From: Streptococcus mitis
GTDB taxonomy: Bacteria; Bacillota; Bacilli; Lactobacillales; Streptococcaceae
DNA: 64,000 bases
Direction: 5' to 3'
Assembly (NCBI RefSeq): GCF_000722695.1
Contig: NZ_JPFU01000008.1
Coordinates: forward strand, 1 to 64,000
Shown here one piece after another: positions 48,554 through 56,465 of this stretch. The notes below the pieces were generated by a model. It searched no databases. It was not told the origin of the DNA and saw only the letters and a list, made by a program, of their open reading frames with translations. How positions within the stretch are numbered: the stretch's first letter is position 1; the number at the start of each line of letters is the position of its first letter. A program made the position numbers and the translations under genes.

Positions 48554-49642
48554 ATGAATTTAGTAAAAAAATACACCCCATTAATACTTTTTATAGGGCT
48601 GGTTACTCTTGTAATTCTGAATGCATCAAGCTTTATATCAGGGGCAGTATCTCTCTTTGATGTAATATCAACCTTGATTTATGGTGCTGTTATTGCTTTT
48701 GTGCTTAATGTTCCTATGAAAAAAATTGAACAGTACTTAGTTAAATTGAAGGTAAAGGCAGAGTTGCGTCGTCCGATTGCCATGGTACTTGTTTTCCTAG
48801 CTCTTATCTTAATCGTGATTGCTCTTTTGGTTTTGGTGCTGCCAACCCTAGCCCAGACTATTAGTCAGCTGGGAACAGTCCTTTCAACAGTCCTTACTCA
48901 ACTTGGGAAATTGCTAGGCAGCTCGGAATTTGTAACCAAAGACATGTTGTCAACTATCGTATCAGGCATACAGGGACAATCTAGTTCTATTAGCCAAGCT
49001 TTGATAGGTTTTTTATCAGGTCTGACTAGTAATATCGGCAATATTTTTTCAAGTATAATGAATGCCTTTCTGATTATAGTATTTACCTTTTTATTTTTAT
49101 CCAGTAAGGAACATCTGGCAGCGATGACGAGTCGACTTCTAAAAGTTTTTCTTCCAGAGAAGGTGGTGATAAAGTTGACTTACATTGGACAAGTAGCACT
49201 AGAGACTTATGACCAATTTTTGATGAGTCAGCTGATTGAAGCAGTTATCATAGGAGTTATGATAGCGGTTGGTTACAGCGTGTTTGGGATACCCTATGGA
49301 GTAATGACAGGTATCTTTGCAGGAGTGCTATCGTTCATTCCTTATGTAGGGCCTATGATTGCTTGTGTTGTGGGAGCGATTTTTATCTTCACAGTGAGTC
49401 CTACTCAAGCCTTACTTTCTCTTCTTCTATATCAAGTTATACAGCTGATTGAAGGAAACCTTATTTATCCTAGAGTTGTAGGTCAGTCTATTGGCTTACC
49501 AGCCCTTTTCACGCTTGCGGCTGCTAGTATCGGAGGGAATCTTTTCGGACTACTTGGAATGATATTCTTTACCCCCGTATTTGCTGTTATCTATCGACTG
49601 GTTAAAGAATTTGTCGTTGCAAAGGAAAATCAGGTAGATTAA
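48554..49642 (+). CDS. AI-2E family (PerM-like) transporter
   Basis: 362 residues with about eight helices. Family motifs include the loop LLKVFLPEKVVIKLTYIGQVALETYDQFLMSQLIEAV and PRVVGQSIGLPALFTLAAASIGG. Members are predicted permeases or Na/H antiporters; the AI-2 name comes from E. coli TqsA. Probably cotranscribed with the preceding gene. Confidence 0.85.
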   Translation: MNLVKKYTPLILFIGLVTLVILNASSFISGAVSLFDVISTLIYGAVIAFVLNVPMKKIEQYLVKLKVKAELRRPIAMVLVFLALILIVIALLVLVLPTLAQTISQLGTVLSTVLTQLGKLLGSSEFVTKDMLSTIVSGIQGQSSSISQALIGFLSGLTSNIGNIFSSIMNAFLIIVFTFLFLSSKEHLAAMTSRLLKVFLPEKVVIKLTYIGQVALETYDQFLMSQLIEAVIIGVMIAVGYSVFGIPYGVMTGIFAGVLSFIPYVGPMIACVVGAIFIFTVSPTQALLSLLLYQVIQLIEGNLIYPRVVGQSIGLPALFTLAAASIGGNLFGLLGMIFFTPVFAVIYRLVKEFVVAKENQVD

Positions 49643-49669
49643 GAAAAACTAAATTTAATAAGATATACT

Positions 49670-49703
49670 GAGAAGAGAGTGAGAGATTCTCTTCTCTTTT
49701 ATT
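49670..49703 (+). terminator. terminator after the AI-2E gene
   Basis: GAGAAGAGAG/CTCTTCTC stem with loop, followed by TTTTATTTTT. Confidence 0.8.
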
Positions 49704-49779
49704 TTTAAATACTTTTCTACAAAAAGCTATTGGACGTCAAAAAAGTCTTGGTTTCAAGGCTTATTCCTGTTGATTTAGA

Positions 49780-49852
49780 TGCCCCCTGCAGGGCTCGAAC
49801 CTGCGCCCCATAGATTAAGAGTCTACTGCTCTACCAACTGAGCTAAGGAGGC
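49780..49852 (-). tRNA. tRNA-Lys (CTT), copy 1
   Basis: Minus-strand cloverleaf: acceptor GCCTCCT/AGGGGGC, anticodon CTT, T-arm GCAGG/CCTGC, discriminator A. The 3' flank is repeated at 46657 and 50770. Confidence 0.94.
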
Positions 49853-49914
49853 AACAGAAAAAGCTGAGAATGTAACTTCCCAGCTATTTTAATATGCCCA
49901 AAATGGCAACTAGA

Positions 49915-50430
49915 TTATTTACGAAAGGCCTCAATAATGTAGGTGAAGCCAGTAACTAAAAATGAAAAGGCAATGACATAAACGACAAAGACACCTGTAG
50001 CCACTGGATTGAACAGAATCACTAGACCTAGTAAAAATACAAGCAAGGCTACCCACATGATATGGTTGCCAATAATAGGGAAAATCAATCCCAGACGATT
50101 GCCTTTAAAGAAAACTATAATGGCTTCTACAATTAACCAAATTCCTAAAATAGTTGGAATGACGACCGGCAGGGTCACAAAGCCATAAGCAACGAGGTAA
50201 AGAGCTAAGAGAAGACTAACAAACCCTTGGAAAAGATAAACAGGTGAGCGAAGCTCTTTTGGTGCAGAGAAATAGCCTAAAAGAGCTGCTATAGAAGAAA
50301 CCAGTAAATCAAATGCAATCCACCAGCTGTAAGCAACAAGATTAGCTACTGGGTGTGTAAATAGGAAAAGTCCTAAAAGGACAAAAACAACTCCTGCAAG
50401 GAATAGCAGTAAACGATTAGAAAATTTCAT
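49915..50430 (-). CDS. HdeD-family (DUF308) membrane protein
   Basis: 171 residues with six short hydrophobic helices in pairs (LLLFLAGVVFVLLGLFLF, LVSSIAALLGYFSA, LVFLLGLVILFNP, YVIAFSFLVTGF), the HdeD pattern. Function in streptococci unknown. Lies between the two tRNA-Lys genes on the same strand. Confidence 0.85.
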   Translation of the reverse strand: MKFSNRLLLFLAGVVFVLLGLFLFTHPVANLVAYSWWIAFDLLVSSIAALLGYFSAPKELRSPVYLFQGFVSLLLALYLVAYGFVTLPVVIPTILGIWLIVEAIIVFFKGNRLGLIFPIIGNHIMWVALLVFLLGLVILFNPVATGVFVVYVIAFSFLVTGFTYIIEAFRK

Positions 50431-50742
50431 TTCAATACCCCCTATATAGTATAGTATAGTTTGATAATAAAAATATTATACACCTTTTTAGAGGAAATAT
50501 CAATAAACAAAATGGAAAATTTGGAAGTTTCAGTCTGATTTATGAAAAGAAAATCAGTTTTTATTATTTTGAAAATAAAAAGAGAAGATAAAATTTGTCT
50601 TCTCTACATGAAAATATTGTATGGAATCAAAGCAAAAGTAACTGGCTTTACACTATTTGTAAAGATGTAATTTGATTCAAAAAGAAAAGATAGATTTAAA
50701 ATGTGGGACAAATGATGGGGTAAATCAGTTATAGACAAGCAA
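50431..50742. other. intergenic region upstream of the HdeD gene
   Basis: AT-rich, about 310 bp. Apart from the expected HdeD promoter side (AAACTATACTATACTATATAG on the minus strand is a TATA-like repeat), I see no gene or strong structure. A GGGACAAATGATGGGG stretch near 50703 recalls the flank at 46785. Confidence 0.5.
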
Positions 50743-50770
50743 AAAAAGCCTTGATTTACAAGGCTTTTTC
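50743..50770 (-). terminator. terminator of tRNA-Lys copy 2/6S RNA
   Basis: AAAAAGCCTTG/CAAGGCTTTTT stem; on the minus strand it is followed by T-runs. Confidence 0.85.
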
Positions 50771-50784
50771 CTGTTGTATTTAGA

Positions 50785-50857
50785 TGCCCCCTACAGGGAT
50801 CGAACCTGTGACCCACGGATTAAGAGTCCGCTGCTCTGCCAGCTGAGCTAAGGAGGC
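50785..50857 (-). tRNA. tRNA-Lys (CTT), copy 2
   Basis: Minus-strand cloverleaf with acceptor GCCTCCT/AGGGGGC, anticodon CTT, T-arm ACAGG/CCTGT. Eleven bases downstream of 6S RNA, so the two may be cotranscribed. Confidence 0.95.
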
Positions 50858-50867
50858 AAAGAAAAAA

Positions 50868-51052
50868 GCTGTATTGGTGCCGAAACTTCACGGTTTGTAT
50901 TGAACCCGCGCAATTAAGCAGGTGGGCAACTCGCTCTAACTGAAGCTGTTTCCGTGTGAGACGGCCTACATGCTGTTAGAAGACTTTTGTTTCCCTAATA
51001 ATACAAAAAATAGTCGGTCAACACTTAAGTGTGAAGTCGTACACCACAGCGT
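50868..51052 (-). ncRNA. ssrS: 6S RNA
   Basis: On the minus strand the ends GCTGTGGTGTACGACTTCAC and GTGAAGTTTCGGCACCAATACAGC form the closing stem. The region between is a long irregular hairpin containing GTTGCCCACCTGC and GCGCGGGTT. Its place next to rarA and a tRNA-Lys is that of 6S RNA in Firmicutes. It would bind sigma-A RNA polymerase in stationary phase. A TTGAAA/TATATAA promoter lies just upstream (about 51060-51085). Confidence 0.88.
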
Positions 51053-51121
51053 TTCTATGTTTATATAATACCACTTTTTCAAAAAAAATCAAGAGGAAAG
51101 TGCAATTTTTTGAAAAGGATT

Positions 51122-52393
51122 TCAGATTTTTCGCAAACGGTCGATAGCTTCCTTTCTTTGAGCCAAAGCCCGTTCATATTTACCAGTATCTTCTGCTTGG
51201 AAATAGTGATGATTGCGGATTTTTTCTGGCAGATAGTCTTGTTTAATCCAATTTCCAGGATAGTTGTGTGGATAGAGATAGTCTTGGGCATTCCCCAGTT
51301 TCTTGCTTCCGCTGTAGTGGCCATCACGCAAGTGTCGCGGAATGGGCAAGTGCCCTGATGTTTTGAGATAGGCAAGCGCCTTATCCATAGCTACATAGGC
51401 TGAGTTGGATTTTGGAGAAAGGGCCAAATCAATCACGACATTGGCAATGAGAATGCGGGCTTCTGGGAACCCAATCTTCTGGGCAGCATCCAGAGCAGTC
51501 ACGGTGTGAATCTGGGCTTCAGGATTGGCTAAGCCGATATCTTCATAGGCGATAACAGTCAAGCGACGAGCGAGACTTGGCAAATCACCAGCATCAATCA
51601 ATCGGGCAGCATAGTGGAGACTGGCATCCACATCTGAGCCACGGATAGACTTTTGCAGGGCTGAGAGAACATCATAGTGACCATCTCCATCCTTATCCAT
51701 GGTAATGTAGCTCCTCTGCAGGCTATTTTCCATGATGTCTAGAGTGATATGGCGGATACCCTCATCATTCTCAGAGGTAGAGAGAATAGCCAAGTCCAGC
51801 GAGTTAAAGGCAGAACGCAGGTCTCCGTTTGTAGAGGTTGCGATGAAATCCAGCGCATCCTCATCTAGTTCTACTGGGAAATCAAAACCACGCTCAGGAT
51901 TACTTAGAGCTATCTGAAGGGCCTCTTTGACGTCTTGGTTAGACAGAGGTTCCAACTCAAAAATCTGAACACGGCTACGAATGGCAGGAGTGACAGAAAA
52001 GAAAGGATTTTCAGTCGTAGCGCCAATCATGATGACCAGACCACTTTCCAAGAGAGGTAAGAGGAAATCTTGCTTGGTTTTATCTAGTCTATGAATCTCG
52101 TCTAGTAATAGGACGAGACCACCAGAAAATTTAGCCTCTTCGGCGATTTCTTGCAGTCGTTTTTTACTATCAACTGTCGCATTGAAAGTTCGAAAGGCAT
52201 ACTTGGTCGTTCCTGCGATGGCAGAGGCAATACTGGTCTTGCCGATTCCCGGAGGACCATAGAGAATCATGGAGGACAGGCGGTTGGCTTCCACCATGCG
52301 GCGGATGATTTTTCCAGGTCCGACCAGATGTTCCTGACCGATGACCTGATCGATGGTTTTAGGGCGCATGCGAAGCGCGAGATTGTCTGGCAT
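51122..52393 (-). CDS. rarA: RarA/MgsA: replication-associated recombination AAA+ ATPase
   Basis: 423 residues. N-terminal RPKTIDQVIGQEHLVG, Walker A GPPGIGKTS at 46-54, Walker B VLLLDEIHRLDK, sensor 1 (GATTENPFF), then the C-terminal MgsA tetramer domain (IAYEDIGLANPEA, YSGSKKLGNAQDYLYPHNYP). It acts at stalled replication forks. Divergent from the next region. Confidence 0.95.
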   Translation of the reverse strand: MPDNLALRMRPKTIDQVIGQEHLVGPGKIIRRMVEANRLSSMILYGPPGIGKTSIASAIAGTTKYAFRTFNATVDSKKRLQEIAEEAKFSGGLVLLLDEIHRLDKTKQDFLLPLLESGLVIMIGATTENPFFSVTPAIRSRVQIFELEPLSNQDVKEALQIALSNPERGFDFPVELDEDALDFIATSTNGDLRSAFNSLDLAILSTSENDEGIRHITLDIMENSLQRSYITMDKDGDGHYDVLSALQKSIRGSDVDASLHYAARLIDAGDLPSLARRLTVIAYEDIGLANPEAQIHTVTALDAAQKIGFPEARILIANVVIDLALSPKSNSAYVAMDKALAYLKTSGHLPIPRHLRDGHYSGSKKLGNAQDYLYPHNYPGNWIKQDYLPEKIRNHHYFQAEDTGKYERALAQRKEAIDRLRKI

Positions 52394-52785
52394 AGCAGTC
52401 CTTTCTAACGTGGATTTGAGTAGAATGACTCATCTAATATATCTTACTATGTCCATTCTAGCCTATTGGTTGTGATATTTCAATGGTTTTGTAATATTCA
52501 GGGTGTGAGATAGAATCTTTTTGACTATTTAATTTAATGAGGAGAGGTATCAGCATGAGAGAATTGATTTTCCTTAAAGCTCAAAATAGGATAGTTGAGT
52601 CTAAAGAAGTGGAATTACTGATTTGAGAAATAACATTGCTAAATGTTATTGCGTGAACTATAATGAAAAGAGAGGTGATAAGGAATGGAAATAATGGAAT
52701 TACCAAGTTAGGAAGTTTTCTTGATAAAGTACATAGTAGATATAAATTTAGATAGCAATATTTGAAAAGGGGAAAATGGAACTAG
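52394..52785 (+). other. 390-bp region of decayed small ORFs
   Basis: Contains the 23-codon ORF at 52555 and a second stub at about 52685 (ATGGAAATAATGG, stops after 8 codons) with GAGAGGTGATAAGG before it. Both have good ribosome sites but stop early, as if the starts of former genes. A hairpin AATAACA(T)/(A)TGTTATT lies near 52630. Confidence 0.5.
52555..52626 (+). CDS. 23-residue ORF, possible gene remnant
   Basis: GAGGAGAGG lies 8 bp before ATG. The peptide MRELIFLKAQNRIVESKEVE continues three residues to TGA. It looks like the start of a longer protein that has been truncated. No family is recognised. Confidence 0.3.
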   Translation: MRELIFLKAQNRIVESKEVELLI

Positions 52786-52983
52786 ATGAATACTTCAAAT
52801 TCAAAGCTACTTGAAAATAAGTCATTTATGGAACTTGACGGACTAGTTGGTTTACCAAATGGAGTGAAACCAGCACCTATGAAATACAATCTTGGAAAAA
52901 TTAACAAATATTTAAACGAAACAGGAAAAGAATTTAAAGAACTGACTGTTCTGGAACTAAAACAATTTGAGAGAGTTAAATAA
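52786..52983 (+). CDS. hypothetical protein, 65 residues
   Basis: Basic small protein (NKSFMELDGLVGLPNGVKPAPMKYNLGKINKYLNETGKEFKEL). AAAAGGGG lies 11 bp before ATG. It ends 2 bp before the next ORF, so they form a two-gene unit. No known domain is recognised; a helix-rich C-terminus is likely. Toxin-antitoxin or phage origin is possible but unsupported. Confidence 0.6.
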   Translation: MNTSNSKLLENKSFMELDGLVGLPNGVKPAPMKYNLGKINKYLNETGKEFKELTVLELKQFERVK

Positions 52984-52985
52984 AG

Positions 52986-53312
52986 ATGGGACTAGATAAA
53001 AGATTTGTGGAGAAAGCCTTTACCAGTGGCAAAGATAGAGTTAATAGAGCGATTTTTGTAAAATCTGAAGAGCTTATTGAACTATCTGATGAAGATTTAA
53101 GTTATTTTGGGGAAGGTATTTTTTATTGTTTACCTCGTAGCAAATTTGTAGAAAGTCATAAAGATGAGATTAGAGAGAAATACAATCTATCTAACGAATT
53201 ACCAAAGATAAATGGTATCTATTTAGGGACTTTTTTAAAAATGAGGGCATGGGATAGAATTAGAAAAACAAAACCAAGCTTAAAAGAAATTATAAACATG
53301 GTTGAAAAGTGA
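52986..53312 (+). CDS. hypothetical protein, 108 residues
   Basis: Charged, Lys/Glu-rich protein (VEKAFTSGKDRVNRAIFVKSEELIELSDEDLSYFGEGIFYCLPRSKF), ending IRKTKPSLKEIINMVEK. Downstream partner of the 65-residue ORF. No recognised family. Base use is AT-rich like other accessory genes nearby. Confidence 0.6.
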   Translation: MGLDKRFVEKAFTSGKDRVNRAIFVKSEELIELSDEDLSYFGEGIFYCLPRSKFVESHKDEIREKYNLSNELPKINGIYLGTFLKMRAWDRIRKTKPSLKEIINMVEK

Positions 53313-53340
53313 AATAGTGGATATCTATTCGAAGGAGTTT

Positions 53341-53547
53341 TTACTCCATTTGATCTTGGTTAATAATTTCAATTTCCTTGATTTCATTTTCAAAGAGTTT
53401 AGTCCACCTGGTTCCAGAATTAACGGATAACCCATCAAATTCTTCATCGTGGACATCTTTGTCTTCGTAAAGAGCTACACCTTCAAATATTCGGCCATCA
53501 ATATCGGTGATTCTGACAACCTTGTTATTAAATTCTATAAGTTCCAT
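53341..53547 (-). CDS. Sm-like (LSM-fold) small protein
   Basis: 68 residues: NNKVVRITDIDGRIFEGVALYEDKD, then ENEIKEIEII. The strand-turn-strand pattern with a D-G-R-x-F-x-G turn and a C-terminal I-x-x-I-E strand resembles Sm-like domains of small bacterial accessory proteins. A second member lies at 54404. AAAGGAGAGA precedes the ATG. Function unknown; such proteins sometimes accompany toxin-immunity clusters. Confidence 0.6.
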   Translation of the reverse strand: MELIEFNNKVVRITDIDGRIFEGVALYEDKDVHDEEFDGLSVNSGTRWTKLFENEIKEIEIINQDQME

Positions 53548-53577
53548 CAGTCTCTCCTTTCGTGCTATTATAGTCTG

Positions 53578-53787
53578 TTATATTATTGGAATTCCTTTAA
53601 CATAAGCTTCTTTGGCTTCTGCAAGTGTCATTTCATTAGGACCGCCATCGATATTAAATGCTCCCGTATTTTGCCAATGACAAACATCGCAAATATCATA
53701 CACTGCTGTAACAGTACCACATACTGGACAATGGACATATTCGCTACCGTTAATAATGATTAAATTCTCTTTTCCAGTCTTATTCAT
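53578..53787 (-). CDS. CPCC-type cysteine-rich zinc-ribbon protein
   Basis: 69 residues. HCPVCGTVTAVYDICDVCHWQNTG gives two CxxC pairs (about C19/C22 and C33/C36), followed by FNIDGGPNEMTLAEAKEAY, the pattern of the Cys-rich CPCC family. It would bind one zinc. Nearly identical to the first domain of the neighbour at 53819-54388. Function unknown. Confidence 0.78.
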   Translation of the reverse strand: MNKTGKENLIIINGSEYVHCPVCGTVTAVYDICDVCHWQNTGAFNIDGGPNEMTLAEAKEAYVKGIPII

Positions 53788-53818
53788 TTAAGGTTACTCC
53801 CAACACTATACAAATATA

Positions 53819-54388
53819 TTAGCTATTTCTATACACTACTTTTTCAATATCATTGATTGTAATTGTTATGGTATCCCAGTCTTTCGGGGAATCTCCTATG
53901 TCGGCAATAAAAGTATCTTCACTTAACTTTTCGACAATTGTCGCCGTTTGACCGTTTTTTAACAACACTGTATCAAATTCTCTAATTTTTACGATTTTTC
54001 TCCTTGCGTAAGCTTCTTTAGCTTCGGCGAGAGTAATCCTGTTAGGGCCGCCGTCAATATTTATAATACCCGTATTTTGCCAACGACAAACGTCACAGAT
54101 ATCATAGTCTATTACGTCATTCCCACAAACAGGACAATGTAGCCAGGTCTCCCCATTAATTACCCAAGTCTTTTGTGATTCATTTATGTCGTTTTTCCTT
54201 TTATAAGCCATTTTCGCTTCTGCAAGCGTCATTTTATTAGGACCGCCATCGATATTAAATGCTCCCGTATTTTGCCAATGACAAACATCGCAAATATCGT
54301 AAGTTTCTACTAAAGTTCCACATACAGGGCAATGCACATGCTCCCAACCATCAATGAAAATTAAATTCTCTTTTTTAGTTTTATTCAT
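53819..54388 (-). CDS. tandem-CPCC protein with SH3-like C-terminal domain
   Basis: 189 residues in three parts. Domain 1 (about 14-62) and domain 2 (about 78-125) are CPCC ribbons (HCPVCGTLVETYDICDVCHW and HCPVCGNDVIDYDICDVCRW, each followed by N-I-D-G-G-P-N and TLAEAK). The tail (about 134-186, FDTVLLKNGQTATIVEKLSEDTF) resembles DUF4926/SH3-like small immunity-type domains. The tandem arrangement suggests duplication and fusion of neighbouring genes. Confidence 0.75.
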   Translation of the reverse strand: MNKTKKENLIFIDGWEHVHCPVCGTLVETYDICDVCHWQNTGAFNIDGGPNKMTLAEAKMAYKRKNDINESQKTWVINGETWLHCPVCGNDVIDYDICDVCRWQNTGIINIDGGPNRITLAEAKEAYARRKIVKIREFDTVLLKNGQTATIVEKLSEDTFIADIGDSPKDWDTITITINDIEKVVYRNS

Positions 54389-54403
54389 GATAAGTAACTC
54401 CTG

Positions 54404-54619
54404 TTATTTTGTAATACCGTCTTGAGTTAACTCTATTGATGCGATTTCAGATTCATTAAATCCAATATATGGATATTTATCTGTTCTTATTGTAATTTCA
54501 TCATAGAGTTCATCTTCCGTATCAAGTTTCCCTGTAAAGCTATTACAATGACCCTCTAAAATTTGCCCGTCAACAAAAACAACTCTAATTTCTTTTCCTA
54601 AATATTGTTCTAAATTCAT
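54404..54619 (-). CDS. Sm-like (LSM-fold) small protein
   Basis: 71 residues from ATG 54619, chosen because AAAGGAAA then lies 6-12 bp upstream (an ATG at 54637 would be inside this signal). LGKEIRVVFVDGQILEGHCNSFTGKLDTEDE and SEIASIEL follow the same pattern as the protein at 53341. First gene of the small minus-strand cluster. Confidence 0.6.
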   Translation of the reverse strand: MNLEQYLGKEIRVVFVDGQILEGHCNSFTGKLDTEDELYDEITIRTDKYPYIGFNESEIASIELTQDGITK

Positions 54620-54821
54620 TACTGATTTCCTTTCCAATATTATACTTCAAATCAAGTGATATTGCTAATGAATAAAGTATGGTAAATGATAAAACAGTTT
54701 ATTTGACAGTGCTAGTTTTCGTCTGCCGAACGTATTGATTTACTAGTTTTTGGTAGTCGTTTAGAAAATTTTTAATATAATTTTGGGTGATAATCATTTT
54801 TTAATGAAGAGAGGAGAAGTA

Positions 54822-54941
54822 ATGTTAAGATTCAATCGCGCCACTTCTAGTGGGTCGATAGAAGCAGGAACTCTGATAGTTCTGCCTATCCGTTTATATA
54901 AGGCTTCCCTTAGAACCACATCTAGGGGCTTTTATGTATAA
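54822..54941 (+). CDS. 39-residue ORF with strong ribosome site
   Basis: GAGAGGAGAAG ends 3 bp before ATG. The peptide (MLRFNRATSSGSIEAGTLIV onward) is not similar to anything I recognise. The DNA also folds (CCTTAGAACC... and CTAGGGGC) near the 3' end, so it may instead be a small RNA or leader for hicAB, which follows. Confidence 0.3.
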   Translation: MLRFNRATSSGSIEAGTLIVLPIRLYKASLRTTSRGFYV

Positions 54942-54962
54942 GAGAATAATAAGTATTACTTC

Positions 54963-54991
54963 TTTACAATACGTGTAACACGTGTTATAAT
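54963..54991 (+). promoter_or_regulatory. hicAB promoter with operator in the spacer
   Basis: TTTACA (54963-54968) and TATAAT (54986-54991) with exactly 17 bp between. Within the spacer lies ACGTGT-A-ACACGT (54971-54983), a perfect inverted repeat. HicB antitoxins repress their own promoter, so this is the likely HicB site. Confidence 0.8.
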
Positions 54992-55016
54992 GGTGCTGTC
55001 AGGAGGTAAAAGCGCT

Positions 55017-55196
55017 ATGCCTATGACACAAAAAGAGATGGTCAAACTCCTTACGGCTCATGGTTGGATAAAGACCAAAGGCGGTAAAGGTTCCCATATT
55101 AAAATGGAGAAGCAAGGGGAAAGACCTATCACAATCCCTCATGGTGAGCTGAATAAGTACACTGAAAGAGGGATAAGAAAGCAAGCTGGGTTGTAA
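55017..55196 (+). CDS. hicA: HicA toxin (mRNA interferase)
   Basis: 59 residues from ATG 55017 (AGGAGG 10 bp upstream). QKEMVKLLTAHGWIKTKGGKGSHIKMEKQG has the HicA fold with catalytic His in GSHIKM and ends with TIPHGELNKYTERGIRKQAGL. A double-stranded-RNA-binding-like RNase that cleaves mRNA when free. Confidence 0.93.
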   Translation: MPMTQKEMVKLLTAHGWIKTKGGKGSHIKMEKQGERPITIPHGELNKYTERGIRKQAGL

Positions 55197-55232
55197 AATT
55201 CAGCCCCTGCTTTTTGATATGGAGGTAGTGAA

Positions 55233-55685
55233 ATGTTAGTGACATATCCAGCTTTGTTTTATTATGATGATACAGATGGGGTAAAAGCGACTTATTTTGT
55301 CCATTTCCCAGATTTTGAATACTCAGCTACACAAGGCGAGGGGATTTCTGAGGCTTTGGCTATGGGTTCGGAGTGGTTAGGAATTACTGTCGCAGATTTA
55401 ATAGAGAGTGATGGAGAATTACCTCAGCCATCAGATATCAATAGCTTGTCTTTAATTGATAATGATCCTTTTAAAGATGATGAAGATTTCGTGTCAACCT
55501 ATGACCTTGATAAATCTTTTATTTCTATGGTATCTGTTGATGTATCAGAATACCTAGGAAGTCAGGAACCAATTAAAAAGACCTTGACCATACCAAGATG
55601 GGCAGATAAGTTGGGACGAGAAATGGGACTTAACTTTTCTCAGACTTTGACAGACGCTATTGCAGATAAGAAAATTCAAGCATAA
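55233..55685 (+). CDS. hicB: HicB antitoxin
   Basis: 150 residues. The N-terminal half is a degenerate RNase H-like HicB fold (YPALFYYDDTDGVKATYFVHFPDFEYSATQGEGISEALAMGSEWLG). The C-terminus is a ribbon-helix-helix-like DNA-binding part (KKTLTIPRWADKLGREMGLNFSQTLTDAI). It binds HicA and represses the operon. Confidence 0.92.
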   Translation: MLVTYPALFYYDDTDGVKATYFVHFPDFEYSATQGEGISEALAMGSEWLGITVADLIESDGELPQPSDINSLSLIDNDPFKDDEDFVSTYDLDKSFISMVSVDVSEYLGSQEPIKKTLTIPRWADKLGREMGLNFSQTLTDAIADKKIQA

Positions 55686-55775
55686 GATTAAGTGTGACAT
55701 CGTGGGAATAGTCAATAAAAAAAGCACTCCTAATTGTGCTGGTTACTTGTCTATTGATTCTATAGATTTTCTAGC

Positions 55776-55796
55776 CCTTTCGAGGGCTTTTTATGT
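55776..55796 (+). terminator. terminator of hicAB
   Basis: AGCCC/GGGCT stem with TTTCGA loop and TTTT. Confidence 0.7.
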
Positions 55797-55976
55797 TGAC
55801 TTTTAGGAGAAATGAAGAAATCAGACTGTTAAGAAAATCACTAATACCAAGGGTTTAAATGAGGCGATATGGTATAATTAGGACATAAAATAATTTTGTG
55901 GTAAGATGGTAGTATCTATTTTAGCATATTTCCGAGCAATCGGGGCGATTAAAGAGTCGCATAGAAAGAGGACAAA

Positions 55977-56447
55977 ATGGCAACATACGGATTTTTAGAT
56001 GTTTTAGAGGAAGAGTTGGAGAAGAATTTTCCCTTTGACTTTGAGATTAGTTGGGACAAGCGCAACCACGCGGTTGAAGTGAGTTTTTTGTTAGAAGCGC
56101 AAAACTCTGCAGGCGTGGAGATGGTGGATGAAGATGGAGAGGTTTCATCAGAAGATATCCTCTTTGAAGAAGCAGTGCTTTTTTACAATCCTGCCAAGTC
56201 AACAGTCAATGAGGAAGACTATTTGACGGTTATCCCTTACCTGCCTAAAAAAGGTTTTTCTCGTGAATTTTTAGCTTATTTTGCGCTATTCCTTAAAGAT
56301 ACTGCCGAGGTTGGGCTGGATGCCCTCATGGACTTTTTGGAAGACCCAGAAGCAGAAGAATTTGTCATGGAATGGAACCAAGAAGTCTTTGAAGAAGGAA
56401 AAGTTGGATTGGAAGAGGGAGAGTTTTATCCTTATCCAAGATACTAG
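55977..56447 (+). CDS. DUF3013 protein
   Basis: 156 residues, acidic, cytosolic. YGFLDVLEEELEKNFPFDFEISWDKRNHAVEVSFLLEAQN and the EDP-rich end are typical of this streptococcal/lactococcal family. Function unknown. AGAGGACAAA precedes ATG, and GGTATAAT (55871-55878) is a probable -10. Followed 18 bp later by the M50-type gene. Confidence 0.87.
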   Translation: MATYGFLDVLEEELEKNFPFDFEISWDKRNHAVEVSFLLEAQNSAGVEMVDEDGEVSSEDILFEEAVLFYNPAKSTVNEEDYLTVIPYLPKKGFSREFLAYFALFLKDTAEVGLDALMDFLEDPEAEEFVMEWNQEVFEEGKVGLEEGEFYPYPRY

Positions 56448-56465
56448 GATTTGGTTGGAGGTGTT

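Noticed and set aside
53578-54388. CRISPR-like spacing of the repeated CPCC segments
   Set aside because: The repeats are coding zinc-ribbon domains of about 150 bp, not short regularly spaced repeats; no CRISPR array or cas gene is present in the window.
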